A stretch of DNA of 64,000 bases from Yersinia alsatica. Lineage in GTDB: Bacteria > Pseudomonadota > Gammaproteobacteria > Enterobacterales > Enterobacteriaceae. A program made the translations under genes and the position numbers. The stretch lies in the NCBI RefSeq assembly GCF_902170305.1, contig NZ_CABHWW010000028.1, positions 124,001-188,000 on the forward strand. The letters run 5' to 3'. Shown here piece after piece: positions 55,304 to 64,000 of this stretch. The stretch's first letter is position 1. Each line of letters opens with the position of its first letter. A model generated the notes under the pieces. The model searched no databases, had not been told where the DNA came from, and was given only the letters and a program-made list of their open reading frames with translations.

Positions 55304-55882
55304 ATGACCGTGAAAAAGACATTTGCTTCGACTGCCCGACTGGCCATTGTTGCTTTAGCCGCAGTGACTTTCAGCCATTTTGCCTTGGCACAATCCACTG
55401 CCGCCGCAGAAACAGAGTTTCTAACGCAGCATGGTTTAGCTGGGAAAACCACTGAGCAGATGATCGAGACTATTGATCAATCCAAGCAACCACGCCCTTT
55501 GCCCTATTCAGCTTCAGTCACTGGGAGTGAATTGAAATTATCTGATGGGCAGCAGCAGTATTCTTTCCCGCTAGGTGATAAGTTTTATCTCTCTTTTGCC
55601 CCTTATATAAACCAAACCCACCCCTGCTTTAATCACAGTTTATCGGGTTGCCGTGGCGAGCTGGCAAATACCACATTCGATGTAAAGATTACTGATAACA
55701 CCGGCAAAGTAATCATGCAGGATAAGCTCACCAGCTATCAAAATGGTTTCGTCGGAGTTTGGTTACCACGTAATACCGAAGGGACGATTGAAGTCAGTTA
55801 CCAAGGCCTTAAAGCGCTATCACCTTTTGCCACGCAAGCGGAAAGTCAAACCTGCATGACGACATTGCAACTGAAAAAATAA
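55304..55882 (+). CDS. cueP: Periplasmic copper-binding protein CueP
   Basis: A 192-residue exported protein with signal peptide (LAIVALAAVTFSHFALAQ). The mature protein contains the CueP pattern: FLTQHGLAGKTTEQMIETID, the PYINQTHPCFNHSLSGCRGE region with two Cys, and the third Cys in ESQTCMTTLQL near the C-terminus; these three Cys bind copper. In Salmonella CueP delivers copper to periplasmic superoxide dismutase and is induced by CueR and CpxR. A 6-bp dyad ACCCAA/TTGGGT at 55266-55282 lies just upstream, but it does not match a CueR box. No other copper gene is adjacent. Confidence 0.85.
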   Translation: MTVKKTFASTARLAIVALAAVTFSHFALAQSTAAAETEFLTQHGLAGKTTEQMIETIDQSKQPRPLPYSASVTGSELKLSDGQQQYSFPLGDKFYLSFAPYINQTHPCFNHSLSGCRGELANTTFDVKITDNTGKVIMQDKLTSYQNGFVGVWLPRNTEGTIEVSYQGLKALSPFATQAESQTCMTTLQLKK

Positions 55883-55939
55883 GCCGTAGAATTTGTGTTA
55901 ACTTGAACGGGGATTGCACATAAATAGCGGGGGTTGGCA

Positions 55940-56467
55940 GTGATCAGAAAAAAGGTGGTTATCGTCATTGATATGCAAAACGGTGTTTTTGCTCATCCCC
56001 GCTTTGATCGTACAGGTCGAGTCGCGCGTATTAATCAGCTGATAGACCATGCTGATCAGGTTATTTTTATTCAGCATATCGAAGGTGAAATGGCTGAAGG
56101 CAGTGAATTGTGGCAAATATTACCGCAACTGCACCGCCCAGAAAGTGCAATTTCAGTTAATAAAACTGCCTGTGACTCGTTTTATCGCACGCCGCTCGAG
56201 AGTGTTATTACCCAACTGGGAACGACCCATCTGACAATCTGTGGTTGTGCTACAGATTACTGCGTTGATACCACTGTCAAAATTGCTGCCAGCAAAGGTT
56301 ATGCCCTGACCATCGCAGCAGATGCTCATACCACGGCGAATCGGCAGCATGTCACCGCTGAGCAGCTTATCGCCCAACATAATGAAGTTTGGTCAGAACT
56401 GAGCATTCCGGGCAATAGCATCGCCGTCAAATCCACAGCGCAAATTCTTGCCGATTGGGCAGTGTAA
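55940..56467 (+). CDS. Isochorismatase-like cysteine hydrolase
   Basis: A 175-residue cysteine hydrolase with the family triad: Asp in VVIVIDMQNGVF, Lys in SVNKTACDSF, and Cys in LTICGCATDYCVDTTVK, followed by the cis-peptide region. Substrates in this family include nicotinamide, isochorismate, carbamoylsarcosine and others; the sequence does not decide. I choose GTG at 55940, with GGGGG six bases upstream, over a TTG at 55934. Single-gene unit, ended by the hairpin at 56540. Confidence 0.87.
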   Translation: MIRKKVVIVIDMQNGVFAHPRFDRTGRVARINQLIDHADQVIFIQHIEGEMAEGSELWQILPQLHRPESAISVNKTACDSFYRTPLESVITQLGTTHLTICGCATDYCVDTTVKIAASKGYALTIAADAHTTANRQHVTAEQLIAQHNEVWSELSIPGNSIAVKSTAQILADWAV

Positions 56468-56824
56468 CATTTGGGTTTATATTTCGAATTTATGACATTC
56501 TTAGTTTATTAATCTCACTTTTTATTACTTCTCAATTTTAAATCCACATTCATATCTAGGATGTGGATTTTAATATTGCACTGATTTCTATTTACTACGA
56601 AATTAAATTGACGCTTTCTGTTTTTTGTTATAAAAAATTGAATATAAAAATATTATATTATTCATTAAGTTAGTGAAGCATTTTTGTTTGTCGGGTTTAT
56701 TCGTTTTCCATCCCGTTAGTTATTTTTCCCCACGGCATATCACCACTCTATCTATCGCGACAGGGAGTCACGTGTATTTCCTGTCCGTTTTGGCTATGGC
56801 CTCTTTAAAGGGAAAGGACAGGAT
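56468..56824 (+). other. 357-bp AT-rich intergenic region upstream of the AbgT gene
   Basis: No gene is seen. The left part holds the terminator of the hydrolase gene (56540-56572). The rest, especially 56580-56680, is very AT-rich, with A/T tracts that would suit H-NS binding and a promoter for the following transporter. No operator could be named. Confidence 0.6.
56540..56571 (+). terminator. Terminator after the cysteine hydrolase
   Basis: AAATCCACAT (56540-56549) pairs with ATGTGGATTT (56561-56570), a perfect 10-bp stem with an 11-nt loop, ending in TTTT. Confidence 0.85.
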
Positions 56825-58381
56825 ATGTCAGCAGTTGAACCGCAGGAAAACCGACAAACCGGGATACTTAACACCATTGAGCGCATCGGCAATGCAATGC
56901 CCGATATCACCATGCTTTTTATCTATGCTTTGGGAGTGTGCTGGGCGCTCTCCTTTGCATTGTCCTTTATCAATTTTGATTATTATCACCCATTGACCGG
57001 TGACCAAATCAAAGTGACCAATATGTTGGCACCGGTTGAACTGGTGACCTTTATTACCACCATGGTCAAAAACTTTATTAACTTCCCACCACTGGCGATC
57101 ACCATTGTTGCCACTCTGGGGATTGGTATTGCTGAAGGCAGTGGCTTTATTCAGGTGATGCTGAAGAAGATGCTAAATGTCACGCCACAGCGCATTCTGA
57201 CCCCGGCGGTTATCTTCATTGGTGTGGTTAGTCATGTTGCCTCCGATTCGGCTTACGTCATCTTAATGCCAGTATCAGCCATGATGTTTTATGCCAGCGG
57301 CCGCCATCCACTCGCCGGTATTGCGGCCGCATTTGCCGGGTTGGCCGGTGGATTCTCTGCCAGTTACACCCCGTCGATTATCGACCCCATCATGCAGGGA
57401 TTCACTCAGGGTGCAGCACATATTATTGACCCGAGTTATAACGTCAATGTGCTGTGCAACTACTTCCTCAGTTTTGGCAGCACCTTTGCAGTTATTTTGG
57501 TGTGCTGGTTTATTACCGAGAAAATCGTTGAACCGCGCTTGGTTAAATCGATGCCATTGAATGACGATCTCAGTGTGCTGCACAACAGTGATGAGCTACA
57601 AAAAGTCACGCCGCAACAGAGTAAAGCGTTCAAAAAGGCCGGTTTGACCATGTTATTGATGCTAATTGGTCTGGCGGCGGCACTGTACCCGGAGAACTCA
57701 TTATTGCGTTCGCCAGAGGGCAGCCTAACTCGCCCTGATGCGCCAATTATGCAGGCGATTGTGCCACTGCTATTCTTTATGTTTGCTATTCCCGGCCTGA
57801 TTTATGGCTTCAGTTCTGGCACTTTTAAAAGCACCAAAGACGTCACCAGCAGCATGGAGAATATTACCAAGTCATTGGTCTCGTTTTTAGTATTCAGCTT
57901 CTTTTGTGCGCAGTTCTTATATTCATTTAGCCATTCTAATATTGGTACCTTGCTGGCAATTTCAGGGGCTGATTTCTTACGGACTCTGGCGATGCCTGCT
58001 GGCTTCACGATTATGGGGGTGATTTTACTGTCCTGTGCGCTGGACATCATCATTACTTCAGCTTCATCAAAATGGTCGATTTTGGCGCCGGTATTGGTGC
58101 CGATGCTGATGGCTGTTGGCATTTCGCCGGAACTGACTCAAGCCAGTTTCCGTGTCAGTTCCACGGTGAATATCTCGACACCAATGTTTGCTTTCTATCC
58201 ATTGATCATCATGTATTGCCGCCAGTATTGCTCTAAAACCGGGGTCGGAACACTCTGCGCCATGATGCTGCCTTATACCCTCGGGCTGACCATTGTGCTG
58301 ACCCTGATGCTCTATTTGTTCTGGGGATTAGGCATTCCGCTAGGGTTCCAGAGTGGGTATACCTATCCGGCAGGTAATTAA
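56825..58381 (+). CDS. AbgT-family transporter
   Basis: A 518-residue polytopic membrane protein of the AbgT family (E. coli AbgT takes up p-aminobenzoyl-glutamate; other members export sulfonamides). Signatures: IERIGNAMPDITMLFIYALG, SDSAYVILMPVSAMMFYASG, GLAGGFSASYTPSIIDPIMQ and the C-terminal STVNISTPMFAFYPLIIMYC. AAAGGACAGGAT precedes the ATG. A PepT-like peptidase follows 98 bp downstream on the same strand, suggesting import of a peptide-like substrate that is then cleaved. Confidence 0.9.
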   Translation: MSAVEPQENRQTGILNTIERIGNAMPDITMLFIYALGVCWALSFALSFINFDYYHPLTGDQIKVTNMLAPVELVTFITTMVKNFINFPPLAITIVATLGIGIAEGSGFIQVMLKKMLNVTPQRILTPAVIFIGVVSHVASDSAYVILMPVSAMMFYASGRHPLAGIAAAFAGLAGGFSASYTPSIIDPIMQGFTQGAAHIIDPSYNVNVLCNYFLSFGSTFAVILVCWFITEKIVEPRLVKSMPLNDDLSVLHNSDELQKVTPQQSKAFKKAGLTMLLMLIGLAAALYPENSLLRSPEGSLTRPDAPIMQAIVPLLFFMFAIPGLIYGFSSGTFKSTKDVTSSMENITKSLVSFLVFSFFCAQFLYSFSHSNIGTLLAISGADFLRTLAMPAGFTIMGVILLSCALDIIITSASSKWSILAPVLVPMLMAVGISPELTQASFRVSSTVNISTPMFAFYPLIIMYCRQYCSKTGVGTLCAMMLPYTLGLTIVLTLMLYLFWGLGIPLGFQSGYTYPAGN

Positions 58382-58479
58382 TACCTTGGGTATTTGGTGC
58401 TGTAGCGGTGCTGGCCATCGGGCTACCACGCCAATCACTTTGGGGCTAGTTTCTAAAAAGAATTCATAAGGAAGAAAAA

Positions 58480-59709
58480 ATGACAATCGCACTCTCAGAA
58501 CAACTGACGCAACGCTTTTTCCGCTATTTGGCGGTGAGTAGCCAGAGTGATGCGGCCTCGACCACCCTGCCGAGCACCGCCGGGCAGCATAAAATGGCGC
58601 AAATGCTAGCCGAAGATCTGCACCAATTGGGGCTGGCAGATATCGTCATTGATCAACATGCAACGGTCACCGCGCGTAAACCCGGCACCCAACCTACAGC
58701 GCCACGCATTGGTTTTATCACCCACATTGATACTGTTGATGTTGGTTTGTCGCCAGATATCCACCCGCAGCGGCTGCGTTTTACCGGTAGTGATTTGTGC
58801 CTAAATGCGCAGCAGGGTATTTATCTGCGCACCGCTGAACACCCAGAAATCCTGCGTTATCAGGGTGAAGAGATTATTTTTAGTGATGGAACCAGTGTGT
58901 TGGGGGCCGATAATAAAGCGGCGGTGACGGTGGTGATGACATTGCTGGAAAACCTCAGTGCAGATGATCAACACGGCGATATCCTGGTGGCGTTTGTCCC
59001 GGATGAGGAAATTGGCTTGCGCGGTGCCAAGGCACTGGATCTCGCGCGCTTTGATGTCGATTTTGCTTACACCATCGATTGCTGTGAACTGGGCGAAGTG
59101 GTGTATGAGAACTTCAATGCCGCTGCGGCTGAGATTGATATTGTCGGGGTGACGGCGCATCCCATGTCTGCCAAAAATGTGCTGATCAATCCCATCCGTG
59201 TTGCTTATGACATTATCAGCGAGTTTGACCCGCAACAGACACCAGAGCACACCGAAGGGCGGGAAGGCTATGTCTGGTTCACCGATATGGTGGCGAATCC
59301 CAACCAAGCCAAGCTTAAAATTGCGATTCGCGATTTTGATAATGTTTCATTTGCAGCCCGTAAAGCCTCAATTGGCGAGGCGGTAGCCAAGATCTCGGCA
59401 CAATATCCACGGGCGAAAATAACCTATTCAGTGACGGATGTTTACAGCAATATCAGTAACTCGATTGGTGAAGATAAGCGGGCCATTGAGCTGATTTTCT
59501 CTGCGATGGCACAGTTGGGTATTGAGCCTAAGGTGATTCCGATGCGCGGCGGTACTGATGGTGCGGCGTTATCCACTCAGGGCTTGCTGACACCGAATTA
59601 CTTCACTGGGGCGCATAACTTCCATTCGCCATTTGAATTCTTGCCTATCAGCTCCTTTGTAAAATCGTATGAATTGACGCGGGCGATCTGTTTGTCAGCG
59701 GCGAAATAA
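58480..59709 (+). CDS. Peptidase T-like M20B metallopeptidase
   Basis: A 409-residue zinc aminopeptidase family member, close in length to E. coli PepT (408). Metal and catalytic residues: His in GFITHIDTVD, Asp in VLGADNKAAVTV, the Glu pair in FVPDEEIGLRGAK, Asp in AYTIDCCELGEV, and the terminal His in FTGAHNFHSPFEF. A dimerisation lid lies at about 200-310. It is diverged from canonical PepT, so it is probably a second, specialised copy; paired with the AbgT transporter it may hydrolyse an imported dipeptide or amidated glutamate. The gene symbol is left empty for that reason. Confidence 0.87.
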   Translation: MTIALSEQLTQRFFRYLAVSSQSDAASTTLPSTAGQHKMAQMLAEDLHQLGLADIVIDQHATVTARKPGTQPTAPRIGFITHIDTVDVGLSPDIHPQRLRFTGSDLCLNAQQGIYLRTAEHPEILRYQGEEIIFSDGTSVLGADNKAAVTVVMTLLENLSADDQHGDILVAFVPDEEIGLRGAKALDLARFDVDFAYTIDCCELGEVVYENFNAAAAEIDIVGVTAHPMSAKNVLINPIRVAYDIISEFDPQQTPEHTEGREGYVWFTDMVANPNQAKLKIAIRDFDNVSFAARKASIGEAVAKISAQYPRAKITYSVTDVYSNISNSIGEDKRAIELIFSAMAQLGIEPKVIPMRGGTDGAALSTQGLLTPNYFTGAHNFHSPFEFLPISSFVKSYELTRAICLSAAK

Positions 59710-59716
59710 TCTATCA

Positions 59717-59739
59717 GGGGAGGGCATTACGCTCTCCCC
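59717..59739. terminator. Hairpin between convergent pepT-like gene and yjbB
   Basis: GGGGAGGGC (59717-59725) pairs with GCTCTCCCC (59731-59739), one G-T pair, loop ATTAC. No T-tract on either side, so it may be a processed 3' end rather than an efficient terminator. Confidence 0.5.
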
Positions 59740-59747
59740 ATATCGAC

Positions 59748-61367
59748 TTAATCCAATGCTTCTTCCTGCACTTCCAACACATGATAAGCAGTTGAACAGA
59801 ATAGTGAATTCAAGCGTTTCATATCACCCAACAGCCCCATATGCAGGCTGCTGGTTTCAATGCTCTGAACGTTTTGCTGATGCAAGCGTTCGACGTGAGC
59901 ATGAGAATAACGGCGGTTTAGCAAACGGAAACGATGCTTGGCACGACGTAGGCGCTTGGCGTTATTGATATCACGGGATAAAAATACCGACATACCTAAA
60001 TCCAGATTGGTCACTAGCCGGGCATGCAGGGTATTTAGCTCCTCAAATCCTTCGGCTGAAAATGGCTTGCGTGCATTAAGTGACTTAGCGGCGACATCCG
60101 ACGTCATGCGGCCAATAATATCGCCTGCCTGTTGGAGGTTAACTGCGGTATCAATAATCTCAGCCCAGCGCCGCGAGTCAATTTCACCTAATTCATCTTG
60201 CTGAATTTGCGCTAAATACAGCTTAATGGCGCTGTACAGCATATCGACTTCATCTTCCAGCAAGCTGACTTCATGTTTTTGCTGCTTATTGCCTTCCAGC
60301 ACTTCTTTAAAGCGCAATAGCATTTGCTCCAGCACATCCCCCATGCGCAGGGTTTCGCGCACGGCATTGGCTAATGCCAGTGATGGGGTATCAATTGCCG
60401 TAATATCAAGGTAGCGCGGTGCTGCGGGCGGGACGACGCTGCTATCATCACTGACTAACCGGCTACAGATGCGCGCCATCACTTCAACCAATGGCAGCAT
60501 CAGCAAACAGCGCAGCAGGTTATAGAAAACATGGAAGTAAATGACCACTTCGGCTGCCGGTAAATTATGCCCGAACAACCACTTCCCTAACACGTTGATC
60601 CAGGGAATAACCAAAATACAACCGATAATTTTAAACAGTAAGCTCCCCAGCACCACTTGCCGGGAAACAGCATTCTGCCCACGGCTGCTGATCAGCGCCA
60701 GAAAACCACTGCCCAGATTTGACCCAACCACAATGCAAAGGGCGATATTCAGTGGGACTAAACCGGTGGCGGCAAGCGTGGCGGTCAGTAACACCGCAGC
60801 CAGACTGGAATAGCTGATCATGGCGAATAGCGCACCAATCAACAGAGCCAGAATGGTATCCCCGGTCAGAGAGGAGAAAATGGCCTGGACGGCAGTAGCC
60901 TGAGTGATTGGCCCGGCGGCTGTTACAATCAATTGCAGCGCCAGAATAATCAAGCCAAGGCCGATACACACCCGACCCATCTGCCCGATACGCGCTTTAC
61001 GTTGCCCGAGGAAGACAATTACCCCGCCGAGAATCAGTAAGGGTGACAGCCAGGAGAGATCAAAGGTGAGCACCCGCGCCATCAGCGCAGTCCCGACATC
61101 AGCCCCGAGCATAATTACCAGTGCCGGTGATAAGGAAATCAGCCCCTGCGATACAAACGAGATAACCAGCAGCGCCGTGGCATTACTGCTCTGCACCAGT
61201 GCAGTAACACCAATCCCAGCAACAAACGCGGTCGGTTTTTTCTGGATGCTGGCACTCAGCACCCGGCGCAAATCGGCACCATAAACCCGCATAATACCTG
61301 TGCGGACGATGTGTGTTCCCCACACCAGTAGGGCAACGGAAGAAAGCAGATGAAGCAGTGTCAGCAT
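59748..61367 (-). CDS. yjbB: Na/Pi cotransporter family protein YjbB
   Basis: A 539-residue inner-membrane protein with two Na/Pi cotransporter (PF02690-type) repeats containing the QSS motif (GVTALVQSSNATALLVISFV), about eight hydrophobic helices to residue 300, and a PhoU-like helical C-terminus (ALANAVRETLRMGDVLEQML to IVGRM-like). It aligns along its length with E. coli YjbB, reported as a phosphate exporter. It is 72 bp downstream of the nucleoside hydrolase on the same strand, but an intervening hairpin argues for separate regulation. Phosphate export could relieve Pi from nucleotide breakdown (inference). Confidence 0.93.
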   Translation of the reverse strand: MLTLLHLLSSVALLVWGTHIVRTGIMRVYGADLRRVLSASIQKKPTAFVAGIGVTALVQSSNATALLVISFVSQGLISLSPALVIMLGADVGTALMARVLTFDLSWLSPLLILGGVIVFLGQRKARIGQMGRVCIGLGLIILALQLIVTAAGPITQATAVQAIFSSLTGDTILALLIGALFAMISYSSLAAVLLTATLAATGLVPLNIALCIVVGSNLGSGFLALISSRGQNAVSRQVVLGSLLFKIIGCILVIPWINVLGKWLFGHNLPAAEVVIYFHVFYNLLRCLLMLPLVEVMARICSRLVSDDSSVVPPAAPRYLDITAIDTPSLALANAVRETLRMGDVLEQMLLRFKEVLEGNKQQKHEVSLLEDEVDMLYSAIKLYLAQIQQDELGEIDSRRWAEIIDTAVNLQQAGDIIGRMTSDVAAKSLNARKPFSAEGFEELNTLHARLVTNLDLGMSVFLSRDINNAKRLRRAKHRFRLLNRRYSHAHVERLHQQNVQSIETSSLHMGLLGDMKRLNSLFCSTAYHVLEVQEEALD

Positions 61368-61396
61368 GTGAGTTTGGGAATCCCCTTATTATTTAA

Positions 61397-61433
61397 AGGT
61401 ACAGTGTCGGAGGCTGCCCACCGACCTGTACCT
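61397..61433 (-). terminator. Terminator after the nucleoside hydrolase
   Basis: On the minus strand AGGTACAG-GTCGG pairs with CCGAC-CTGTACCT (arms 61421-61433 and 61397-61410), 13 bp with a single unpaired base and a 10-nt loop, followed by TTTAAATAAT. It begins 6 bp after the nucleoside hydrolase stop. Confidence 0.7.
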
Positions 61434-61439
61434 GGAAAT

Positions 61440-62426
61440 CTAGTGGGTATAATGACTCAGCGATTGATAGATGGTAGCCAAGAGTTTTTTATTATCAACC
61501 GTTTGCAATATTTTTACTGGTTTCCCCTGTGGTGCCGGGATACCAATATCTAAACGTAGATTCTCCGGGCTAAAACGCAAGGTCATTCCGCGAGTCAATG
61601 CCCCTTCGAGTGCGACATCGATATAATCGCGGGTGGTGGTCACGATGCTTTTATCCAGTAACCAGGCGACCACCAATGCATCATGAACCCAGCAGCCCGG
61701 GAGTTGGCGGGTTTGCATCGAGTAACTGATCCACGGGCGGAGAGTCTCGACCAGATAACGGCTCAGTGGTGAGTCAATCAGGGCAATCTTATCTAAATCC
61801 TGATGCACCATTTGCGTCTGGGTCGTGATATCCAAAGGGGCCAGCGTAATGTTGGCTCCGCTGGTCAGTACCACATGGGCGGCTTCGGGATCGATCCCAA
61901 AATTAGTGTCTTTAAGATAGCCATCGACATTAAATACCCCACCCATGATAGCAATTTCTGCCACCGATGACGCCAGTTGTGGATAAAGTTGCATTGCATG
62001 GGCGATATTGGTCAGTGGACCAATCGCCACCAAGGTTATCTCCCCGGGGTTATTACAGATTAATTCACCTATAGCATGGGCCGCTAATGGTGCGCTGGAG
62101 GGGACGATTTGTGGTTGCGGAGTCTGTCGCCAAAGTGCAGTTAATCCGCTTCTGGCGGCGCTATTATCCAACTTATCGCGCCAGAGTGCGGCCGGTTCAA
62201 CCAATGCCTGTGAAGCGCCCCGAACGATTGGGATGGTTAATCCCAGACGGGTCAGCAAATCATGGGCAACAGAGAATCCAACTTCGCTTGGGGTATTACC
62301 CGCCACGATAGTGATAAGTTCTAACTCAATTTCCGGTGCAGCGATGGCCAGTGCTAAGGCAAGTCCATCATCGACATTGGCGCCGGGTACGCCATTTCCT
62401 GGGTCACAATCAATAATTAAACGCAT
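61440..62426 (-). CDS. Inosine-uridine preferring nucleoside hydrolase
   Basis: A 328-residue N-ribohydrolase that splits nucleosides to base and ribose. The N-terminal calcium site has an insert relative to the usual DxDxxxDD: DCDPGNGVPGANVDDGLAL. Other family motifs: ITLVAIGPLTNIAHAMQLYP, EIAIMGGVFNVDGY, and the catalytic His-Asp in CWVHDALVVAWLL. It is 12 bp downstream of a LacI gene and on the same strand as a transporter, a compact nucleoside-use operon. It cannot be placed in RihA, RihB or RihC with certainty. Confidence 0.9.
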   Translation of the reverse strand: MRLIIDCDPGNGVPGANVDDGLALALAIAAPEIELELITIVAGNTPSEVGFSVAHDLLTRLGLTIPIVRGASQALVEPAALWRDKLDNSAARSGLTALWRQTPQPQIVPSSAPLAAHAIGELICNNPGEITLVAIGPLTNIAHAMQLYPQLASSVAEIAIMGGVFNVDGYLKDTNFGIDPEAAHVVLTSGANITLAPLDITTQTQMVHQDLDKIALIDSPLSRYLVETLRPWISYSMQTRQLPGCWVHDALVVAWLLDKSIVTTTRDYIDVALEGALTRGMTLRFSPENLRLDIGIPAPQGKPVKILQTVDNKKLLATIYQSLSHYTH

Positions 62427-62438
62427 ATTTTTATCTTT

Positions 62439-63467
62439 TTATAATGAAAAAACTCTTTTACTGGTGGGGCAGCCGCAGGACTCACCGAGTTGTAGCGAAA
62501 AATCGAATTCGCGAATAGTCGGAGCACCATTCCAGTTTTTCAGCATCTCAATAGCGGTTTTCGCCATTAAATCCACCGGTTGGCGTACTGTCGTCAGTGA
62601 CGGTACGTTATATTCGGATTCAATTGTGCCGTTAAAACAGATCAGTGCTAAGTCCTTTGGGGCAGTCAGGTTGTGCTCGGCCATCGCCCGCAAACAACCA
62701 AACGCCTGTAATTCATTGGTCGCAAATAGAGCCTGTGGTAATGGCCCAGCTAGCATTTGTTGCGCCGCCTGATAACCACCAGGGCGGGTATAAGTGGTAG
62801 AGAAAATCCACTCGTTGCGTACTGTCAGTCCGGCTTGTTGCAAAGCATCGCGCCAACCATTCACCCTATCTTGAGTATTAAGCATATCCAGCGGACCGCA
62901 AATAATGGCAATTTCACGATAGCCATGCTCAATCAGATGCTGGGTTGCCTGAAATGCCGCTGCGCGCTCATCCACACGGATGGCACAGATTTGTTGTGCA
63001 GGATCGACTCTATCCAGCATGACAAACGGCGTACCGGTAGCTTGAATTAAGTCAATGTAAGGATGGCGATCGACGCTGGTATACAGCAAGCCATCAACCT
63101 GACGATGCAGCAAATTATTGATGAGTTCGAGTTCACGCTGACGAGAATCACCGGCATCACCCAGCAGTAACACCTGCCCGTTGGCAAAAGCTTCACGTTG
63201 CAGGGCATGAGCCATTGAAGAAATGAATGGGTTGGAGATATTGGGTACGACCAAACCATAAGTTTTAGTCGTACCGCGTGCTAATGCTCTGGCAATCTCA
63301 TTGGGCCGATAACCGGTTTTCTTGATGGCATCAAGCACTCGCTGTTTGGTGGCTTCTGCCACCGGACGCGGCCCATTATTGATGACGTAACTCACCACCG
63401 CCACCGAAGTACCTGCTTCTCGCGCAACATCTGAACGCGTAATACGATGAGATTGAGGCTTTACCAA
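62439..63467 (-). CDS. LacI-family transcriptional regulator
   Basis: A 342-residue repressor: helix-turn-helix and hinge at residues 9-62 (ITRSDVAREAGTSVAVVSYV, then PNEIARALARG), followed by a periplasmic-binding-like effector domain (GLVVPNISNPFISSMAHALQ, ALFATNELQAFGCLRAMAEH). Lying between a transporter and a nucleoside hydrolase with gaps of 19 and 12 bp, it probably responds to a nucleoside or ribose and controls this operon from a promoter outside the window. Confidence 0.92.
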   Translation of the reverse strand: MVKPQSHRITRSDVAREAGTSVAVVSYVINNGPRPVAEATKQRVLDAIKKTGYRPNEIARALARGTTKTYGLVVPNISNPFISSMAHALQREAFANGQVLLLGDAGDSRQRELELINNLLHRQVDGLLYTSVDRHPYIDLIQATGTPFVMLDRVDPAQQICAIRVDERAAAFQATQHLIEHGYREIAIICGPLDMLNTQDRVNGWRDALQQAGLTVRNEWIFSTTYTRPGGYQAAQQMLAGPLPQALFATNELQAFGCLRAMAEHNLTAPKDLALICFNGTIESEYNVPSLTTVRQPVDLMAKTAIEMLKNWNGAPTIREFDFSLQLGESCGCPTSKRVFSL

Positions 63468-63486
63468 AGTTACCTACTTTTCTGTA

Positions 63487-64000
63487 TTAAATCGCATCTT
63501 CTGGCAAGTTTAGGTCACGTCCGCGTGTTTCAGGAGCAAAAAATGTTGTGACAAAGCCAATCCCGGCCATCACAGCAAAGTAGAGGGCTATTGGCCACCA
63601 ATGGCCAGTCAATGTCAGCATTGCCGCGGCAACCAGTGGTGCAGTACCGCCTGACAAAATTGACCCTAACTCTTTTGCCACAGCCATTTTGGTATAACGG
63701 TTAGTCACACCAAACAGCTCGACACCCCATGCAGCTTGCACGCCGAAGATCCCCAGTGATGCCAGACCCATGCCGATAATTATAGTTCCCATTACAATAA
63801 TAGGTTCACGGGTTTCTAGCAGCATAAATGCAGGGAAAGCATAGATAATTAACAGTAAACAGAACCAGCGGTAGGTAATACGGCGGCCAAAGCGGTCTGA
63901 CAGATAGCCTGCTAACGGAATAATCAGGAAGCCCAAGCAAGAGGCGATAAACACCGCCATAGTTGGCACCGATTTGTCGACCATCAGCACTTTGGCAACA
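63487..64000 (-). CDS. MFS transporter, C-terminal part (partial)
   Basis: The visible 171 or so residues are the C-terminal half of a major facilitator, open to the right edge. The loop motif GYLSDRFGRRITYRW is the MFS signature, and the run FGVQAAWGVELFGVTNRYTK is typical of the metabolite:H+ symporter (MHS) group related to ProP and ShiA. It ends in a stop at 63487, 19 bp before lacI on the same strand. Likely imports the substrate of the adjacent nucleoside hydrolase (inference). The start codon is outside the window. Confidence 0.85.
   Translation of the reverse strand, partial: VAKVLMVDKSVPTMAVFIASCLGFLIIPLAGYLSDRFGRRITYRWFCLLLIIYAFPAFMLLETREPIIVMGTIIIGMGLASLGIFGVQAAWGVELFGVTNRYTKMAVAKELGSILSGGTAPLVAAAMLTLTGHWWPIALYFAVMAGIGFVTTFFAPETRGRDLNLPEDAI

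Overview
This 64 kb window reads as a chromosomal segment of an enterobacterium, most like Yersinia (inference). The reasons are a Flag-2 type lateral flagellar cluster, a combined hydrogenase-2 (hyb) and hyp operon, and many proteins close in length and sequence to Enterobacterales ProP, YjbB, SlyB, HybO/A/B/C and HypD. I saw no tRNA, rRNA, CRISPR array, phage or insertion sequence. Coding density is high except for about 1.1 kb upstream of hybO.

Region 1 (1-24.3 kb) is the distal two thirds of a second, lateral flagellar system. It has the export ATPase and its helper (lfiI, entered mid-gene, and lfiJ), then a reverse block lfgA-lfgM-lfgN, and the rod/hook/ring operon lfgB to lfgL. Then come lafW, a reverse pair encoding a ToxR/CadC-like membrane regulator (lafZ) and a small membrane-anchored partner, and two tandem flagellin genes. 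The cap, chaperones, hook-length ruler, FliL, sigma-28 and stator genes (lafB to lafU) close the cluster. Two excellent sigma-54 (-24/-12) promoters drive lfgB and lafB. This fits a hierarchy in which a sigma-54 activator (expected just upstream, outside the window) turns on the hook/cap genes and sigma-28/FlgM then gates flagellin. The flagellins share a structured 5' leader that overlaps their Shine-Dalgarno sequence.

Region 2 (24.3-39 kb) has a SlyB-like lipoprotein, a long gene-free stretch with a perfect FNR box, and then one long overlapping operon hybO-A-B-C-D-E-hypA-B-C-D-E followed by hypF and thiM. It encodes the periplasm-facing uptake [NiFe]-hydrogenase 2, its protease and chaperone, and every pleiotropic Hyp maturation factor, so NiFe(CN)2CO cofactor assembly is self-contained here. 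HypB carries an unusually long His/Asp-rich nickel-binding N-terminus.

Region 3 (39-64 kb) is a string of metabolic and transport units. These are a DUF3313-type lipoprotein, a CHASE4-PAS-GGDEF-EAL protein, an MDR oxidoreductase with a LysR regulator, an RND efflux pair, and an ethanolamine permease-ammonia lyase operon (eat-eutBC) behind a sigma-54-like promoter. They are followed by proP, cueP, a cysteine hydrolase, an AbgT transporter with a PepT-like peptidase, and a reverse unit MFS transporter-LacI regulator-nucleoside hydrolase-yjbB that runs off the right edge.

Points most worth a second look: the sigma-54 promoter that relocates the lafB start, the twin flagellin leader hairpin, the lafZ/partner membrane pair, and the sigma-54 signal plus upstream dyad in front of eat-eutBC.
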